A DNA stretch of 64,000 nt from Coprinopsis marcescibilis (GCA_004369085.1 ML210149.1:1-64000); one strand, 5' to 3'; shown: positions 1 to 11,859, counted from the first letter of the stretch. Numbers and translations are program-made. The notes: generated by a model from the letters alone, not told the origin.

Positions 1-202
1 TACTGGAGACTATCGGGTGAGCCAAGGTACGGTCGTGATGGTCGGGTCGGAAGCAAAGGCAGTCGGTTGATGCGCAAACAGCAGTGTGATCTTCTTATCA
101 GATAAGATTATGGCGTGACTGATCCACGTGTTGGGGTGATAGTAGCTGGGCTGGGGCGAACTGCTTCAACTACTGAATCTGTATTTCTTGGACCTCATCG
201 TC

Positions 203-2041
203 ATGCACAGCGCTAGCGAAAGCACGTCCACCGTCCGTGCCATACCGATATCTATCATGGCGGAGCTCAAGGAAGCATCCGGCAACGACCAGGACCCTGC
301 GAGCGGCAGCAATAGTTCCGACATTTCATGCACATCATCCCCACGCTCGATTGCTCTACCATCCCCCCCAGATAGTCCGGCAGAGTCTGTATCTTCACTG
401 CCATCTGTGACTTCATCGTTCTTCTTTAGCTCGGCGGCTCCGAGTCCAGGTCACTTATCTCGGCCACTGTCTGATCATGAACATGAGCAAGATCGTGCAA
501 GCAACCATTCGCATGAATCCGCCACTAGGGGTCTGATCATTCCCTCACTAGCCCTGCCACCAGCATTGCGGCGGCCAACTCCATATGGGCAGACACTTGG
601 AGAAGTACGGTTACTCGTAATGGGACGTCAGGGAGCGGGAAAGAGCTTCTTGACTGGTCTATTGTTGGAGGATAACGAAGAGGTTGTCGACGTGGCCAGC
701 TGGGAAGACCCTGTTGGTGAAGATGGTGAAGGGGATGAAGAAATGGTTATCTTGGGTATGTCTGGGGCTAAAGTACTACGTGCCTCGACGGCGTGGGTTG
801 AACACACGGATGGCCACGGATTGGAGAAGTTTGAACCAGCAAAGAATGTCGAAATCGTTGAGCTTCCTGGTTATGATTCTTTAACAGATGTAAGTGTCTA
901 ATCTCATGTATGGATCGATTTCACTCAACCACCATAGGGCAAATCACTTTTTGAGAACCTGAGAAGTGCAATTCATGCTCCATTTCGCTCAATAGCGGAG
1001 GTTGTACATCCCAAGTCACAACCATCATCTCTTCTCGCGAATCTGTTGTCGTCGGCCGCTACACCCCTATTTACAGCTTTGATTTTGCTCTTACCGTCAG
1101 CGCCAACACCACTCGACCGACTAATCATCGACTCGCTCGGGGGAGACATCCCCATCATCGTTCTCTCAAGCGCTTCATCCAATACCACCTCTTCTGTGTC
1201 CTCCTCCTCCAACCATTCCCCAGTCATACCGTCATCGACATCGACTTTTATATCATCATTTGCACGCACACTGAACTCGAAATTGTCTTCCTTCCGCCCC
1301 TTCAATGCAGTTTCGTTGAAACACGGTCTTTTCCAATCGCCAGAGGTTATCAATACTCTCCGTATGGAAGCCTCAGAGCGGTTCATGCGGTGGCGGGAGG
1401 TGGAACTAGCGGTTTCCGGAGTCCTATCCAAGCGTGCGCGACTTGCCCCAGTACAAGCACCGCCCCTAAGAACCCGAGGCCTCAAGCCAAGCTGGGATCG
1501 ATGGGACAAGGACAAGTGGGAACGGGACTGGATGGAGGACTTCTCAAAGGATGTCAGCGTCCGCCTTCAACAAGCCAGGGTTAAACGGGGAGAACATCCT
1601 CAGCTTTTACCACCGCCGTACCTTTCAATCGACCACGACCTCAAACGCCTAACCGCATCACCCGCATATTCATCCACCAGCCTACCTGGAGAATTTGAAC
1701 GCCCACCATCAAGCACAAGCTCTTATCAACAACCACACCCGCTCCTCGTCCCACATGCCCACCAGACGTTTGACCCTCTTCATCTACCGTCTCTCGTTTT
1801 GTTCACGGTGTCTATGCTCGGGCCTCTCAAGACTAGGATCCTCGACGCCATCTGGGGTCCGACATATTCTACTCACAACCTAACAGGTCATCAATCTATC
1901 ACTAATGAAAAGCTCGACCTGGGACCGGTTGTTCGACGCGAGGAGAAACATTCGTTCGTTAGATGGTTTGTGGTGGGGGGGCTGTTGAGCGTTGGTTTTG
2001 TGGTTGGTGTCAGTGTTGGCGCCGCCAAAGCTGCCAAGTGA
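203..2041 (+). CDS. septin-like P-loop GTPase with C-terminal membrane anchor
   Basis: Two exons, 203-889 and 938-2041 (intron 890-937, GTAAGT..AG), give 596 aa. I start at the first ATG (203); a second in-frame ATG lies at 257. The first ~130 residues are Ser/Pro-rich and probably disordered. A Walker A/G1 motif GRQGAGKS sits near residues 141-148 and a G3-like LPGYDSL near 220. The later stretch TPLDRLII..GDIPIIVLS (about 285-305) resembles the septin segment before the G4 AKAD motif, but here AKAD is replaced by a Ser-rich sequence. The last ~25 residues are hydrophobic and Gly/Val-rich, a likely tail anchor. Seen: the motifs and the hydrophobic end. Inferred: a divergent septin/TRAFAC-type GTPase on a membrane. 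It could also be another AIG1- or dynamin-like GTPase. Confidence 0.65.
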
Positions 2042-2661
2042 ACCACGCCAAGTTCAAGACCGCATCTTGCCAATTTACCCGACATCCCAGGCGATTGTTG
2101 AAGATCGAATTCTTGGTATCCGGCGGTCAACTCTCATCTAACCAAGCAACGGACAGTCGCCAAGCCTTGGTTCTGTTAGTTACCCTCGGGCAAGATGTCA
2201 AGGTTGTCTGGGGTTTGGCGTGTCATAGAATTCCACTTACCTACCTCAGCGATCAGCTTGCATATGCATACTCGACATTCCAACAATTCACTCCTTTCCG
2301 CCTTCGCATTGCACATTCTGCACTATGACTCTTATGACAATTTACTGCATGTTCTTCCATGTTCACGCAATTCTCTTTGCACTTCATATATTGTGTACTT
2401 CCTTGATCTCTCGCTTTTTTGTTGTATTATATGTGTTTCGACATGTACTATTAGCTCTGATTGTATATCATGGCACTACTGCACATTTTAAATGGTTATA
2501 GTGACCGTGGATTTCCAGGCTCCAGTATACGATTTTTCACAGGATGTGGGATTCTGGAAGCAGATTCTTCGTGGGCTTTTGATTGAAACACGAAAAAACA
2601 TACTCAATTTTTGTGTTAGGTAGATGCTACTTCCCAACCTCAGGTATACACGTAGTGATAA
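2042..2661. other. gene-free stretch between convergent genes
   Basis: About 620 bp between the stop of the GTPase (+) and the stop of the CBM1 gene (-). It holds T-rich sequence expected of 3' untranslated regions from both sides. I see no further gene, RNA or repeat. Confidence 0.5.
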
Positions 2662-3576
2662 CTAAGGGACCGCACTGGGGCCAGTGTAAGCATGGATCGT
2701 CTGGTCCGCACAGCCGGCTGGGGTGTTGTAGGAGTAAGGGCCAAGGTTGACATAAACGATCTTATTCCCTCGAGCATCAGGGCAAACCAGCCAAGCCTAT
2801 AGCTGCGTCAGCACCAGGCTAATAATGAAAGAAAAACCTGTTGCTCACGTTATTCTGAGGCCGAGAAATAGAAGGATTGCTCCATTCTAGGGTATCCCCA
2901 CTGAACACGAACCTGCCAGACGCAGCAGGAGAGGTCGTCCAGCTCATCTTGAGCTTCATGACACTAGAGTCTGCTCGCGGTTCGAGGACGGCGTAGAGCG
3001 ATGTTCCATTGGCATTTTGGATCAGCTGTCCATTCTCGACGCGGAAGAGGGCTGCTTCAATAGGCTCTCCGACCACTGCATCTGACGCTGCGTTCCAGAT
3101 CTGCGAGCGGAGGTATTTGCGATAGTTGGGTGGAGACTGGTGTTATTTCGTCAGATTCATGGGTTGTCGTGCATACGTGAAGAGTGAGGGATACGTACCA
3201 CCGCACGAATGAACGAATGGTTAGGAATGAGGGTCGGGGTGACACTTGGCGCAGGACCAGCGGTTGGAGTTGGTACCGGTGCACTTGGTATGGTAGGTGT
3301 CGGGGTGATAACCGGAGGCAATGATGTTGGGCCGCCAGGAAGGCATTGAGAGTACCATTGGTTGGATACGGTACACGTGTAACCCGATGGGCACTGACTG
3401 GGTCCACTCCAGCCCTGGCCACCGCACTGTATTGATCGAGACCTATATCAGTTCAAGATATCTACTTAATGACAGGGCACACACACCTGTCCGTACGGAT
3501 TTGCAGTAGTCTGCCCTTGCGCCACTTGGGCGAGTGCTACGCACAACACAGTTGATAAGAACGCTGAAGAGAGCAT
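2662..3576 (-). CDS. secreted CBM1 (cellulose-binding) protein with unknown C-terminal domain
   Basis: Four exons on the minus strand (3576-3487, 3426-3199, 3136-2849, 2796-2662), all introns phase 0, give 246 aa. Residues 1-21 are a signal peptide ([12 protein letters not shown]). Residues ~29-62 are a fungal type-1 carbohydrate-binding module: [16 protein letters not shown], then [13 protein letters not shown], with the conserved cysteines and aromatic face. A Pro/Thr linker follows (to ~105). The remaining ~140 residues form a domain I do not recognise, with [11 protein letters not shown] and [15 protein letters not shown] near the end. CBM1 modules tether secreted proteins to cellulose. 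No glycoside hydrolase signature is visible, so it may be an expansin- or LPMO-like accessory protein or a plain binding protein. Secretion and CBM1 are well supported; the role of the C-terminal part is open. Confidence 0.85.
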
Positions 3577-3931
3577 GGCGAATCAGCAGAGAAATCGTCC
3601 ATATCGAGCTCGTCCTTTAAGGAAAACGGTTTCTCTTTCCGTCCGCCGAGCAAATGGCATTTTCTCGGATTGTCTTATGTCCGAGTTGAAGCGGTCAGCT
3701 CCAAGGCTACACTTCGGAAATATCAAGGGCGACTGGGCTCTCCATATAAGTGGTATATTTTTAGCAAAGCTGGCTGCTGTATACATGTCAGATGACATGG
3801 ATTGCAAGAAGGCGAGCGTTCAATGGGCTGCAAAAAGACTATAGTACATACAATTAAGTGGTATTGGAACGGTATGTGGAACACGGGATGCGGAAAAAGT
3901 GCGATTGCTGAATATTCATTTTGTTGATTGG

Positions 3932-4840
3932 TTACTTGTCGGCATCCGGTTGGTTGCTCGCGGAGGAATGGTCCAGAAGTGATGTCTGCTCATTAGCTTC
4001 CGCCGTGTCTGGTGCGTCATTCAGATTTTCGTCTTCGAGCACTGAGGAGCTGTCGCCTACTTCTGAGACTGTTTCCTCATCGACAGTATCAGGGGGTATA
4101 GAAGAGCGGAAGCCGAAGCTTTGTTGGATGTAAAGTCGGATCTCCTCGAACCATCGATAGGCTCCATTGATGCCTTCTTGTCGTGTGAGGCTCGCCAGTC
4201 TATAGAATACGAACGTCACCACGACGCTGATGGTTAAGCCACCAGATATGAGCCCCAAGACGCCGATCGAGGTTAGCAGTAGTGTGACTGGATTGAAACA
4301 TTAACGCGACATTGTTACTGAGAGAGAAATATACATACGATAGGTCATTAAGGCTGAGCCGCCTGTGATCAATACGAACCCTACTGCTGCTACCACAAGT
4401 CCGAGTGCAGTGAAAATGACAGCGGCCCTGTTGGTTGCTATCAGCTTTGCAAATATTAAGGCACATTTCTACAAATTGAACGCACAAGAAGAGTCCGAAA
4501 GGAATGGCGCATAGTAGGGTCCAAGTCACCGAAAATAGCTATATCATCATTATGGCAAGTGAGCTTTTGGTTCAACAGTTCCTCGATGGTATAGACACTA
4601 ACCGCGAAAATGGGTCTCCGTTCAAGCAGGTCTTGGCCGAAGTCAAACCGGAAGGAGTAGCCTCCATACTGTTGTGGAATGCCGTTGAATCTGTTTCAAG
4701 GTCGAGACAGACTATTGAAGCAATCCAACTCTAGATGGACGCGATTAAACCAACCTTGCGCCGTAGTCTTTGACAAACGATGCGAAAAGCTGTTCTATTC
4801 GGCTAGGTCTTCGAAGTTCTGATGGATATTGCGTTGTCAT
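3932..4840 (-). CDS. promethin/LDAF1-like lipid-droplet membrane protein
   Basis: Five exons (4840-4755, 4690-4603, 4538-4486, 4427-4339, 4287-3932) join in frame to 223 aa. After a polar N-terminus (MTTQYPSELRRP..) come about four closely spaced hydrophobic segments from residue ~56 to ~135: WTLLCAIPFGLFL, then FTALGLVVAAVGFVLITGG, then LTLLLTSIGVLGLISGG and SVVVTFVFYRL. The C-terminal ~85 residues are acidic and Ser-rich. The spacing of the helices, the AIPFGLFL segment and the Gly-containing breaks resemble the promethin family (LDAF1 in animals, Ldo proteins in yeast), which binds seipin at the ER and marks sites of lipid-droplet formation. The membrane topology is seen directly; the family call is from memory of the motif pattern and could be refuted by a profile search. 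Confidence 0.65.
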
Positions 4841-6111
4841 TGAAAGATATAATGTATAGCGGTTCTATGCTCAGGATACTGTGGTGGTTAGGCTAGTAAA
4901 GAAAGGATCACTTGCTGGACGCGAGAATTACGTAGTGACAGCGTGGGAAATTTAATTAGTGCCGATGGTGCCGAGGCTGAATTTCACCTGAACGACATTC
5001 AAATATTAATATTCACCAATCGTGCGCGCTTGTGTTTCAAAAAGCAGACGACTATACTGGTTGCTCCAGCTTGTCGCTGGTATATACCATCACGGTGGCT
5101 CTTTTCATTCGCAGACCTCTGAGTGTGGTTCAAGAACAACATGTCGCGCCTACTGAGTGGAAGAAATGTGTACGCTTAGCATGGCACAATCGACAGGTCC
5201 AATACTTGTCTGATTTCAAGTTCCAACTATACAAAGGGCCCGCAGAGCAAGGAAGCGACAGACTCTTTGAGGATCCCAATCGAAAAACTACATTATAACG
5301 TGCTCCAAAACCTATTAAAGTCTATCTGTTTCACGCAATTTTGGCAAGATGTATTTAAGGGGTCTTCAAGATAATAGAAGGGCGCCCACGGCAATCTGAT
5401 AAGTGTCAACATGTCAGTGAACGCGCCTTATGACCACAACCTTCTGCCCGCCTTCGGACTCGGCTCGAGCGCGATAAGTTAGCGGACATTGTACCAAGAA
5501 TAGAAATCCATTTGATTTCCCATCAACTCCGAATCGCGTTCCTTGTGTTCTGACAACAACATCTACTAGTTTTATACCCTCTATTATGCCTTCAAACAAC
5601 GCCGTCAGCTCTATATCGATTATAGACGACAGCGAAACCATGACTTGGTTGCTATTCCAAACGTGCGTTCAGAATACAAGTATCTGCAGAAGACTCGAGG
5701 CCACAAAGTCGACGTCTGCATACTGGTAACTATCCTTTGGTGGAAAGAGTTTGTGACCGCAGATCAGCTCTTGTTGAACAAGTTCGCAACCATCTTCTTC
5801 TCTGACTAGAAGTTCTTGTGCTAATATGTCAAAATTGTCACCTGTTCAGCAACGACCGTTCATGAACATAGTATCGACAACATTATGTCGAAGAACGTCG
5901 TCGGGAGGAAGCAGCTTAAGCTTCGACACTTTATCTGTGGACTCCAACTAACACCGCACAAGTGTGAGGTAGACTATATAATATTCCAGAACAACCACAT
6001 TTCTGGCCACACAACCTCAGATCCCCCAAGTCCAAAGGTTGGTTTTAGACGGTGCTTGAACGACGATAACCATAACTAACTCAGATTCTAGTTTAATACA
6101 TCCAAAAGCCG
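4841..6111. other. 1.27-kb stretch with no convincing gene
   Basis: Several open frames exist. One is on the minus strand around 5840-5670 (protein-like, with EELLVREEDG-type acidic sequence and a CGHKLFPPKD stretch). Others are at 5641-5414 (-) and 5032-5298 (+). None has a clear start, splice partners or a known motif. It could hold a degraded gene. The last ~200 bp before 6112 would be the promoter and leader of the F-box gene. Confidence 0.35.
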
Positions 6112-7689
6112 ATGTCCTACCATTATCAATACCCAGGTCTCCAACCTGGGATGTACTCCGGGGGACATGCGTATGGCCATCCTCAAACCCATTACTATCC
6201 GACGATAGAATCACCTTGGTTACCAGCACCCGCTCCTCATTCAACCCAGCAACTCTTTCGTATGGACTCACAATATGTGTATCCAGCCCAAGAGTCAGGT
6301 GTCCAAACCCCCGAACGCATTGTCCAACTCACACCACGGGCAGCCAGGTCTGCTATTGGGCGGATCCCCTGCGAAATCTGGATGCATATCTTCCGGATGT
6401 GTCAAAGCTCCAACCTGGAGCTCCAACGCCCGAGTGCGCATAGGGCGCCTCTAAATCTCACCCACGTTTGCCAGGGCTTACGTGTCATTGCCCAAGGCGA
6501 TTCCAATCTCTGGTCGACAATCGTTCTCACCCCGGGAGGATCTAAACACGCCTTCCCTCATCGTCGACTCCTTCGACTCTGGCTCCACCTCTCAGCCAAC
6601 AAACGACTAACTATCATACTTCATGCTGGGGACATGAAGCGCGTGACCCCCTTCGACTCGTCTGATGAACTTTGGGCAGATTTATCCAGGGTCATGGACC
6701 GATGGGAGACCCTCATCCTTTGGACAGGCGGGGGCTGGAATAGTCCAGCAATCAGTCCGTTTGCTGCAGGCCATATTCCCAAAAACCTCAAGACAATCAA
6801 GCTCGAGGGTTCGGTCGATATCCGATGCATTACGCCACTCATCACCCAGCTGGTCGCCTCCGCCCCATCCTTGCAAAGCTTCGGGTGGCAAGACAAGGTT
6901 GGAGCTGAACGACGCTTCATACCTGGGTTTTCGCAAATGATAAACTTTGGATCGAGGTTGCTAACTCGCCTAGAGTTGATGAACCCGATTGATGTGTCGG
7001 AGCTGCTCCACCTGCTATCACGCATCCCTTCGCTGGAAGAATGCACTATCAAGAATCTGCTCCTGCCATCTGGTTTCGTCCAAGCAGCGGAACTATACTT
7101 GCCAAGGCTCCGTTCATTGAGCCTCATGACGGATCTCGATTCTTTTGACACCCGTGGCCAGTGGGGGTCTATCCTAGGAAACCTGTTGGCGAAGCTGGCA
7201 GCTCCCAGCCTGAAGAACCTTTCCTTGGGCTACGATGAAAACTGGGATCAAAAAACCTTTGAAGCCTTCATACATCGTTCACAGTGCAGACTCGACTCGC
7301 TCGCATTCGAAATCATCTCTCTTTCGGAGAACGACCTGCTCAGGACACTTGCTCTCATGTCGGGGACCACCCATATAAAGTCCCTGACAGTAAACACGGG
7401 AGAAGATGATCGGACGCCAATGACGAAAAGCGTCATTCAAAGCCTCTTTCCGGGACCGCAGTGCTACTGTCCTTCTTTGCAGTCTGTCACTGTCAACAAG
7501 ACGACACTAACAGATTCTGGAGGTGCATTTGCGAACATGATTCAAGCCAGGTGCCAAAGCTGGCCTGGACCTCGACAAGTACGCATCTCCGGGAGCTTCA
7601 ACCAGTTTGGACGTGTTAGGTCCGATTTGAAGACTTTGAGACAACTGTCGAGAACAGGCGCTATATATCTACTCCTAGACCAGGAATAG
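6112..7689 (+). CDS. F-box / leucine-rich-repeat-like protein
   Basis: Single exon, 525 aa, ATG at 6112. After a Tyr/Pro/Gly/His-rich N-terminus (residues 1-~70) an F-box-like motif begins near residue 82 (IGRIPCEIWMHIFRMC) and runs through LTHVCQGLRVIAQGDSNLWSTIV, the usual form of agaric F-box proteins. The rest is made of irregular leucine-rich segments (LRSLSLMTDLDSF, LKNLSLGYDENW) typical of substrate-binding LRRs. Members of this family act as SCF ubiquitin-ligase adaptors by binding Skp1 through the F-box. The families are large and species-specific in mushrooms, so the substrate cannot be guessed. The absence of introns is usual for this expansion. Confidence 0.8.
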   Translation: MSYHYQYPGLQPGMYSGGHAYGHPQTHYYPTIESPWLPAPAPHSTQQLFRMDSQYVYPAQESGVQTPERIVQLTPRAARSAIGRIPCEIWMHIFRMCQSSNLELQRPSAHRAPLNLTHVCQGLRVIAQGDSNLWSTIVLTPGGSKHAFPHRRLLRLWLHLSANKRLTIILHAGDMKRVTPFDSSDELWADLSRVMDRWETLILWTGGGWNSPAISPFAAGHIPKNLKTIKLEGSVDIRCITPLITQLVASAPSLQSFGWQDKVGAERRFIPGFSQMINFGSRLLTRLELMNPIDVSELLHLLSRIPSLEECTIKNLLLPSGFVQAAELYLPRLRSLSLMTDLDSFDTRGQWGSILGNLLAKLAAPSLKNLSLGYDENWDQKTFEAFIHRSQCRLDSLAFEIISLSENDLLRTLALMSGTTHIKSLTVNTGEDDRTPMTKSVIQSLFPGPQCYCPSLQSVTVNKTTLTDSGGAFANMIQARCQSWPGPRQVRISGSFNQFGRVRSDLKTLRQLSRTGAIYLLLDQE

Positions 7690-8286
7690 ACGGTTCAGGT
7701 TGTCTACTATGTACCGCACGAGCGGAATTACTCTCAGTATCATTTAGTAAATCTCGGAAGGACTGGTCGCTGCACCTACATAAAAACGTTCATTATTCAT
7801 TCGGACAATTTGTTTCTTGCTCTCTCTCGCACATTACTACTATTTTAATACATGGACTCTCGCTATTTCCACTGCTCTTAATCCTTGCACATACAGCACA
7901 TACCTCAATATGTATCAATATTCAGACTAATTTAGACTTCGGTTTGACCGTCACAGATTCCGACACGGTCATTGCTGATAGTTTTCGGATGTACTTTGAT
8001 ATGCCAAGCGCATCTACAAGCTAACTCAGAGGGTTATCGCGGAACTAAATTTTCTACTTCGCCCACCGGACTGTTAAGTTGTCCTCGTTGTCCGCTACTC
8101 CAGTCTAAGCCGCCCGAAATGAAAACCAATTTGGCCCATGTGCGCTCCGACCATCTAAGAACGGGGGCCTGGAATTCCTAGCTGGAGTCTTGGCATAACT
8201 TCTTGCCTGCAAGCTTCCATCCATCCCAGAGTGCTCGCGCACGAACGACCACGGTTTCAGGCCTCTCGAGGACGCCCCAACCATCG
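7690..8286. other. intergenic, no gene seen
   Basis: About 600 bp between the F-box stop and the GT90 start. AT-rich with pyrimidine tracts (around 7810-7845). No open frame with coding character and no RNA gene seen. It presumably holds the 3' end of the F-box transcript and the GT90 promoter. Confidence 0.5.
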
Positions 8287-10587
8287 ATGCGGGCTAAACG
8301 AACCCTACGACTGCGTTGTCTGCAGCCAAACCATTTATTCTTCGCTCTTTTCGCCGTCTGCTTGTTTGTATTTTGGTTTACGGGGTTCAGGGAACGACGA
8401 CACGATACCGATGACACCGACCGGAGACGGTCGCAAGACTCAAACCAGCTGGAGAAGGAGATAACTCAGTCGATACCCAAGCTCATGGAGGAAGCTGAGC
8501 GGAGGTTCAATGCAAAGCTGCAGCGGCAAAGCAAAACTTTGGAGAGCGCGGTAATCGAGTACCGACGACGCTACAAGCGCGAACCTCCCAAGGATTTCGG
8601 CAAATGGTGGGAGTTTGCAAAGAAGTACAACGTGAAGATGGTCGATGAGTATGATATACTCATGGAGGACCTCACACCGTTCTATGAGCTGTCTGGAGAG
8701 GAGATACGGCGGCGGGTAGACCACGTAAGTTGCAACGACCTTTTCGTTTATTATTGGCTAACTGTTTGACCTTAGGTCGTCCAATTACCCTCTATCGACC
8801 TCGTACGCATCAGGGGCGGTAATATCACGGTTGAAAATGTCCATCAAGCTGGGTTTAAGGACTCGGAGGTTAGCGCTCGAGCGAGGGGATTCCGCTCGAT
8901 GATGGGAAAGGTTGCACACAGTGTAGGTTTTACACCTTGTCCTTCCTCGTACTGGGATTAATTGTGTGTTACTCAGCTACCAGACATGGACTTCCCTATC
9001 AATGCCAAAGCGGAAGGTCGCGTTCTTATTCCTTGGGAGCACCAGCAATACCGAAACCTGACGAAGCAGGATTCATCTGGTGCGTGCTATACCTGTCGCG
9101 GTTTCCTTTCAAACGTCCGACTGTCTACATAGGAGGTGTCGAAGACATGCTTGGAGGAAAGTTCCAACACGACTGGGGTTCAGATGGGAACATTTGGGAA
9201 GCATGGCGTAGAACATGCCCTCCAGACACCCCCGCACGTCGGCTATTCTCAGGACTGCGGAACCCATTCGTATCACAGTCATCCAACTATTTCTCAAAGT
9301 CCACTACCTCTGAGGGAGGTGACTATCACTTTGCAGAGGGAACCTCAGAGAATTTCGATTTCTGTCACCATCCACAGGACCACTATACCCAGGGCCACTT
9401 TTTCACAGATTGGCGGTCAATACCCGTGCTATACCCTGTCTTCAGTCCCGCAAGGGCAAAGGGCTTTATGGATATCCGCATCCCTAGTCACTACTATTAC
9501 GGAAGCACGAAGGGCTACACCTACGGTTGGGACGCAGAGACCATGGTGCTTTCTGTGGTGGACAAGATGGAGAAACCATGGAGTGAGAAGAGTAGCAAGA
9601 TCTTTTGGAGGGGTGCCACGACCGGAGGTGGTAGTCATCCTCCTGGGTTCTCGCCGCAATATCATCGACACCGGTGAGCGCATGCATTCGTAACACGGCT
9701 CAGAACGACTCTAATCTACTGCACAAGGTTTCTGCGCATGGCCTCTGACAAGTCGAATGCAACCCGCATCGTAACATTCAATCATCCTCCAAACACGACA
9801 CAACTCGCATCTGCAGTTATGTCTGTCGCTCAGCTAAACGAAGATATCATGGATGCTGCCTTTGTAAAGGTCTCCGGACTTTATCCAGGGGGTCTGAAGG
9901 CCCTGAAAGAGGTCCACCGGTTCGCGGACCCAGTTCCCCTAGGCCACCACTGGTCTTACAAGTATCTTGTGGATCTAGATGGTATGAGCTATAGCGGCCG
10001 ATTCATGTCTTTCCTTGCCAGCGATAGCCTCCCAATCAAGGCCACAGTCTACACCGAATTCTTCTCTGATTGGATTGAACCATGGTACGTCACCAACCAT
10101 CCAAGCCATTATCTCTTTATGCATTGGCGTTACTGCATTCAGCTTGTATATTCTACCCTTTTTTGTTAGATCTTCCCGCCAAGTTGGCTCTGTCGCATTG
10201 TCACTGACTATTTTCGTTTCAGGCTGCACTTCGTGCCCCTTTCGCCCAGTTACAAGGAGATCTATAACCTTTACGCGTATTTCTCCGGTCCGACCCAGTC
10301 AATGCTTCGATCAATCAACTCTAGTTTAGCCCTCTTTTCACCAGAGGAGCGAACGTGGCCCGAGGACCAGCGTGCACAGAAAATCGCACAGGCAGGGAAA
10401 GAATGGAAGAGGACAATTGGCCGAACACTGGACATGGAAGGTGATTGGTTCTCTCAGATGACTACTGGAGTTTTGGGACTAACGCTTCATTCTAGCGTAT
10501 GTGTACAGGCTGTGCCTGGAGTGGGCGAGACTTTGGGCCGATGACCGTGATTCGATGAGTTATGAGCCTAGCAACAAGGCATTATGA
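8287..10587 (+). CDS. glycosyltransferase family 90 (CAP10-like), type II membrane protein
   Basis: Seven exons (8287-8724, 8776-8922, 8977-9079, 9133-9673, 9728-10084, 10223-10440, 10496-10587), all phases consistent, 631 aa. The start is the ATG before a basic stretch and one membrane anchor (residues ~16-32, HLFFALFAVCLFVFWF). A coiled, charged stem follows. The catalytic part shows CAP10/GT90 signatures: IFWRGATTGGG..PPGF (about 410-425), YKYLVDLDGMSYSGRF (about 520) and WYHFVPL-like LHFVPLSPSYKEIY (about 570). In Cryptococcus, CAP10 is needed for capsule; GT90 enzymes are generally beta-xylosyl- or glucosyltransferases of the Golgi lumen. Donor and acceptor here are unknown. Confidence 0.9.
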
Positions 10588-11724
10588 GAACGAAAGGATT
10601 AGAAATTTGTACGCATCTAGCTATTTATTCATAGACTATGCCAGGTTCTGGCGGCACCTTCATGCTCGATTTAATACTTTCGTATGTAGCCTTATATAGC
10701 ACACACGTATGGACAATTTTGCACGTTAAAGCAACCATCGTTCTAGTAGCCATTCCGTGCCGTTCCTGGCTACTGCTGACGATGCTTAAGCATGCATTGA
10801 CCTTGATATTTATTGGGTCCCGAATCGCAATTCAAACATTGAAGCTGGCTTCAAAATATCAAGGCCCGTAATAATATTGACACGAGGTTCGAGCTCGAGA
10901 CCTCGGCTCTCCGAGTCATGGCAATACAATATCAATATCTTTCTATCTTCGTCTAGGGTTGTCAAGGGGGACGGCCGGTTGACCCTTGAAGTCTGGATTT
11001 TGTTGGGGATCAGATTACGTTTTGCCTAATTACTGTCGAAACTTGCCATGAACCTCCGACATTTGTCCGGAGAGGAGGTCATAGACCCGAAGTTGACAGG
11101 GCAGGCCTCACATAGTAACTTTAAGCGCTTGCTCTAAGCGCTCTGTTAATAAGCTATGAGCTGTTCGAACCACAATTGACGTACATACTTTTGATTCTGG
11201 TTTACCCATAACCAAAAAGACATAGACGAGTACAGCGATATCAGTCCTCATATCCGAAGTGAAGGAGCAGGTGACATGCAGAGCTACCGCCTTTTGGCTA
11301 ATGGCACACGAGTCTTGCGCTAAGACAACCAGCTCTAATGTGGTAGGCAATTGGGTACTTGGCGTCTGGACACCTTGGAATTGGAGCTATTCCTAACAAG
11401 TGAAGCACATAGGGGCACATTGCACCTTCTGGACAACACGTCTCCGAGTGCGCGGGGAAGTGGTCGTGCAATCGAGTTTGTACCCTGACAAATATGAGCC
11501 AATCGTTATAACTGGCGACGGTGTGAAGCCATTGTGGCAGCAAGAGCTTTTAGTTGACCTTCTAGATTCATCGATAGTCGGCCAATGAGAGGTTCGGTCG
11601 TTCATACACATGTGGGATTTGGACGGTGTGCTCTATAGTACAAAAGAAACCCTTAACCAAACATGTTTTAATATGTAGTGCCTGTATAGTTTGTTGCGTA
11701 ACTCACCTCGAGTCGTTTTACAGG
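10588..11724. other. gene-poor stretch with a short palindrome
   Basis: No gene found on either strand. At about 10873-10897 there is a small hairpin: CGAGGT and ACCTCG arms around a self-complementary TCGAGCTCGA. The sequence around 10870-11090 has the look of a decayed repeat (possibly part of an LTR), but I found no paired copy, target duplication or coding remnant, so I do not name it. Short open frames at 11108-11611 lack motifs. Confidence 0.35.
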
Positions 11725-11859
11725 TTACTGTTGGCCGTTCACGCTGTCTTTCGACAGTGCTTTAGCGTTGACAGCGAGAACATGATATCCAACGACTGTT
11801 AGCATAGACAGGATGCCCAACGAATTGGCGAGGGCATAAAGTGTTTGGTGGGAAATCAT
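11725..11859 (-). CDS. OST4: oligosaccharyltransferase subunit Ost4 (44-aa membrane miniprotein)
   Basis: An uninterrupted 45-codon frame from ATG (11859) to TAA (11725). The protein begins MISHQTLYALANSLGIL and continues through a single transmembrane helix to GYHVLAVN, then a short polar tail ending NGQQ. Ost4 proteins are 35-50 aa with this same plan (MI(S/T)..L..A..LG....VV.YH..); the subunit lies in the ER membrane and bridges Stt3 and Ost3/6 in the N-glycosylation enzyme. A likely 5'-UTR intron (11912-11861, GTATGT..TTTCAG) ends one base before the ATG. The gene is divergent from QCR8, 267 bp away. It is short enough to be missed by gene finders. Confidence is high from the N-terminal pattern. 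Confidence 0.85.
   Translation of the reverse strand: MISHQTLYALANSLGILSMLTVVGYHVLAVNAKALSKDSVNGQQ

Noticed and set aside
1046..1515. Minus-strand frame overlapping the septin-like gene (973-1515)
   Set aside because: It lies antisense to a well-supported exon and has no motif.
10860..10960. Possible tRNA or solo LTR around GAGGTTCGAGCTCGAGACC
   Set aside because: It forms only a small palindrome; no second copy, target duplication, or complete tRNA fold was found.
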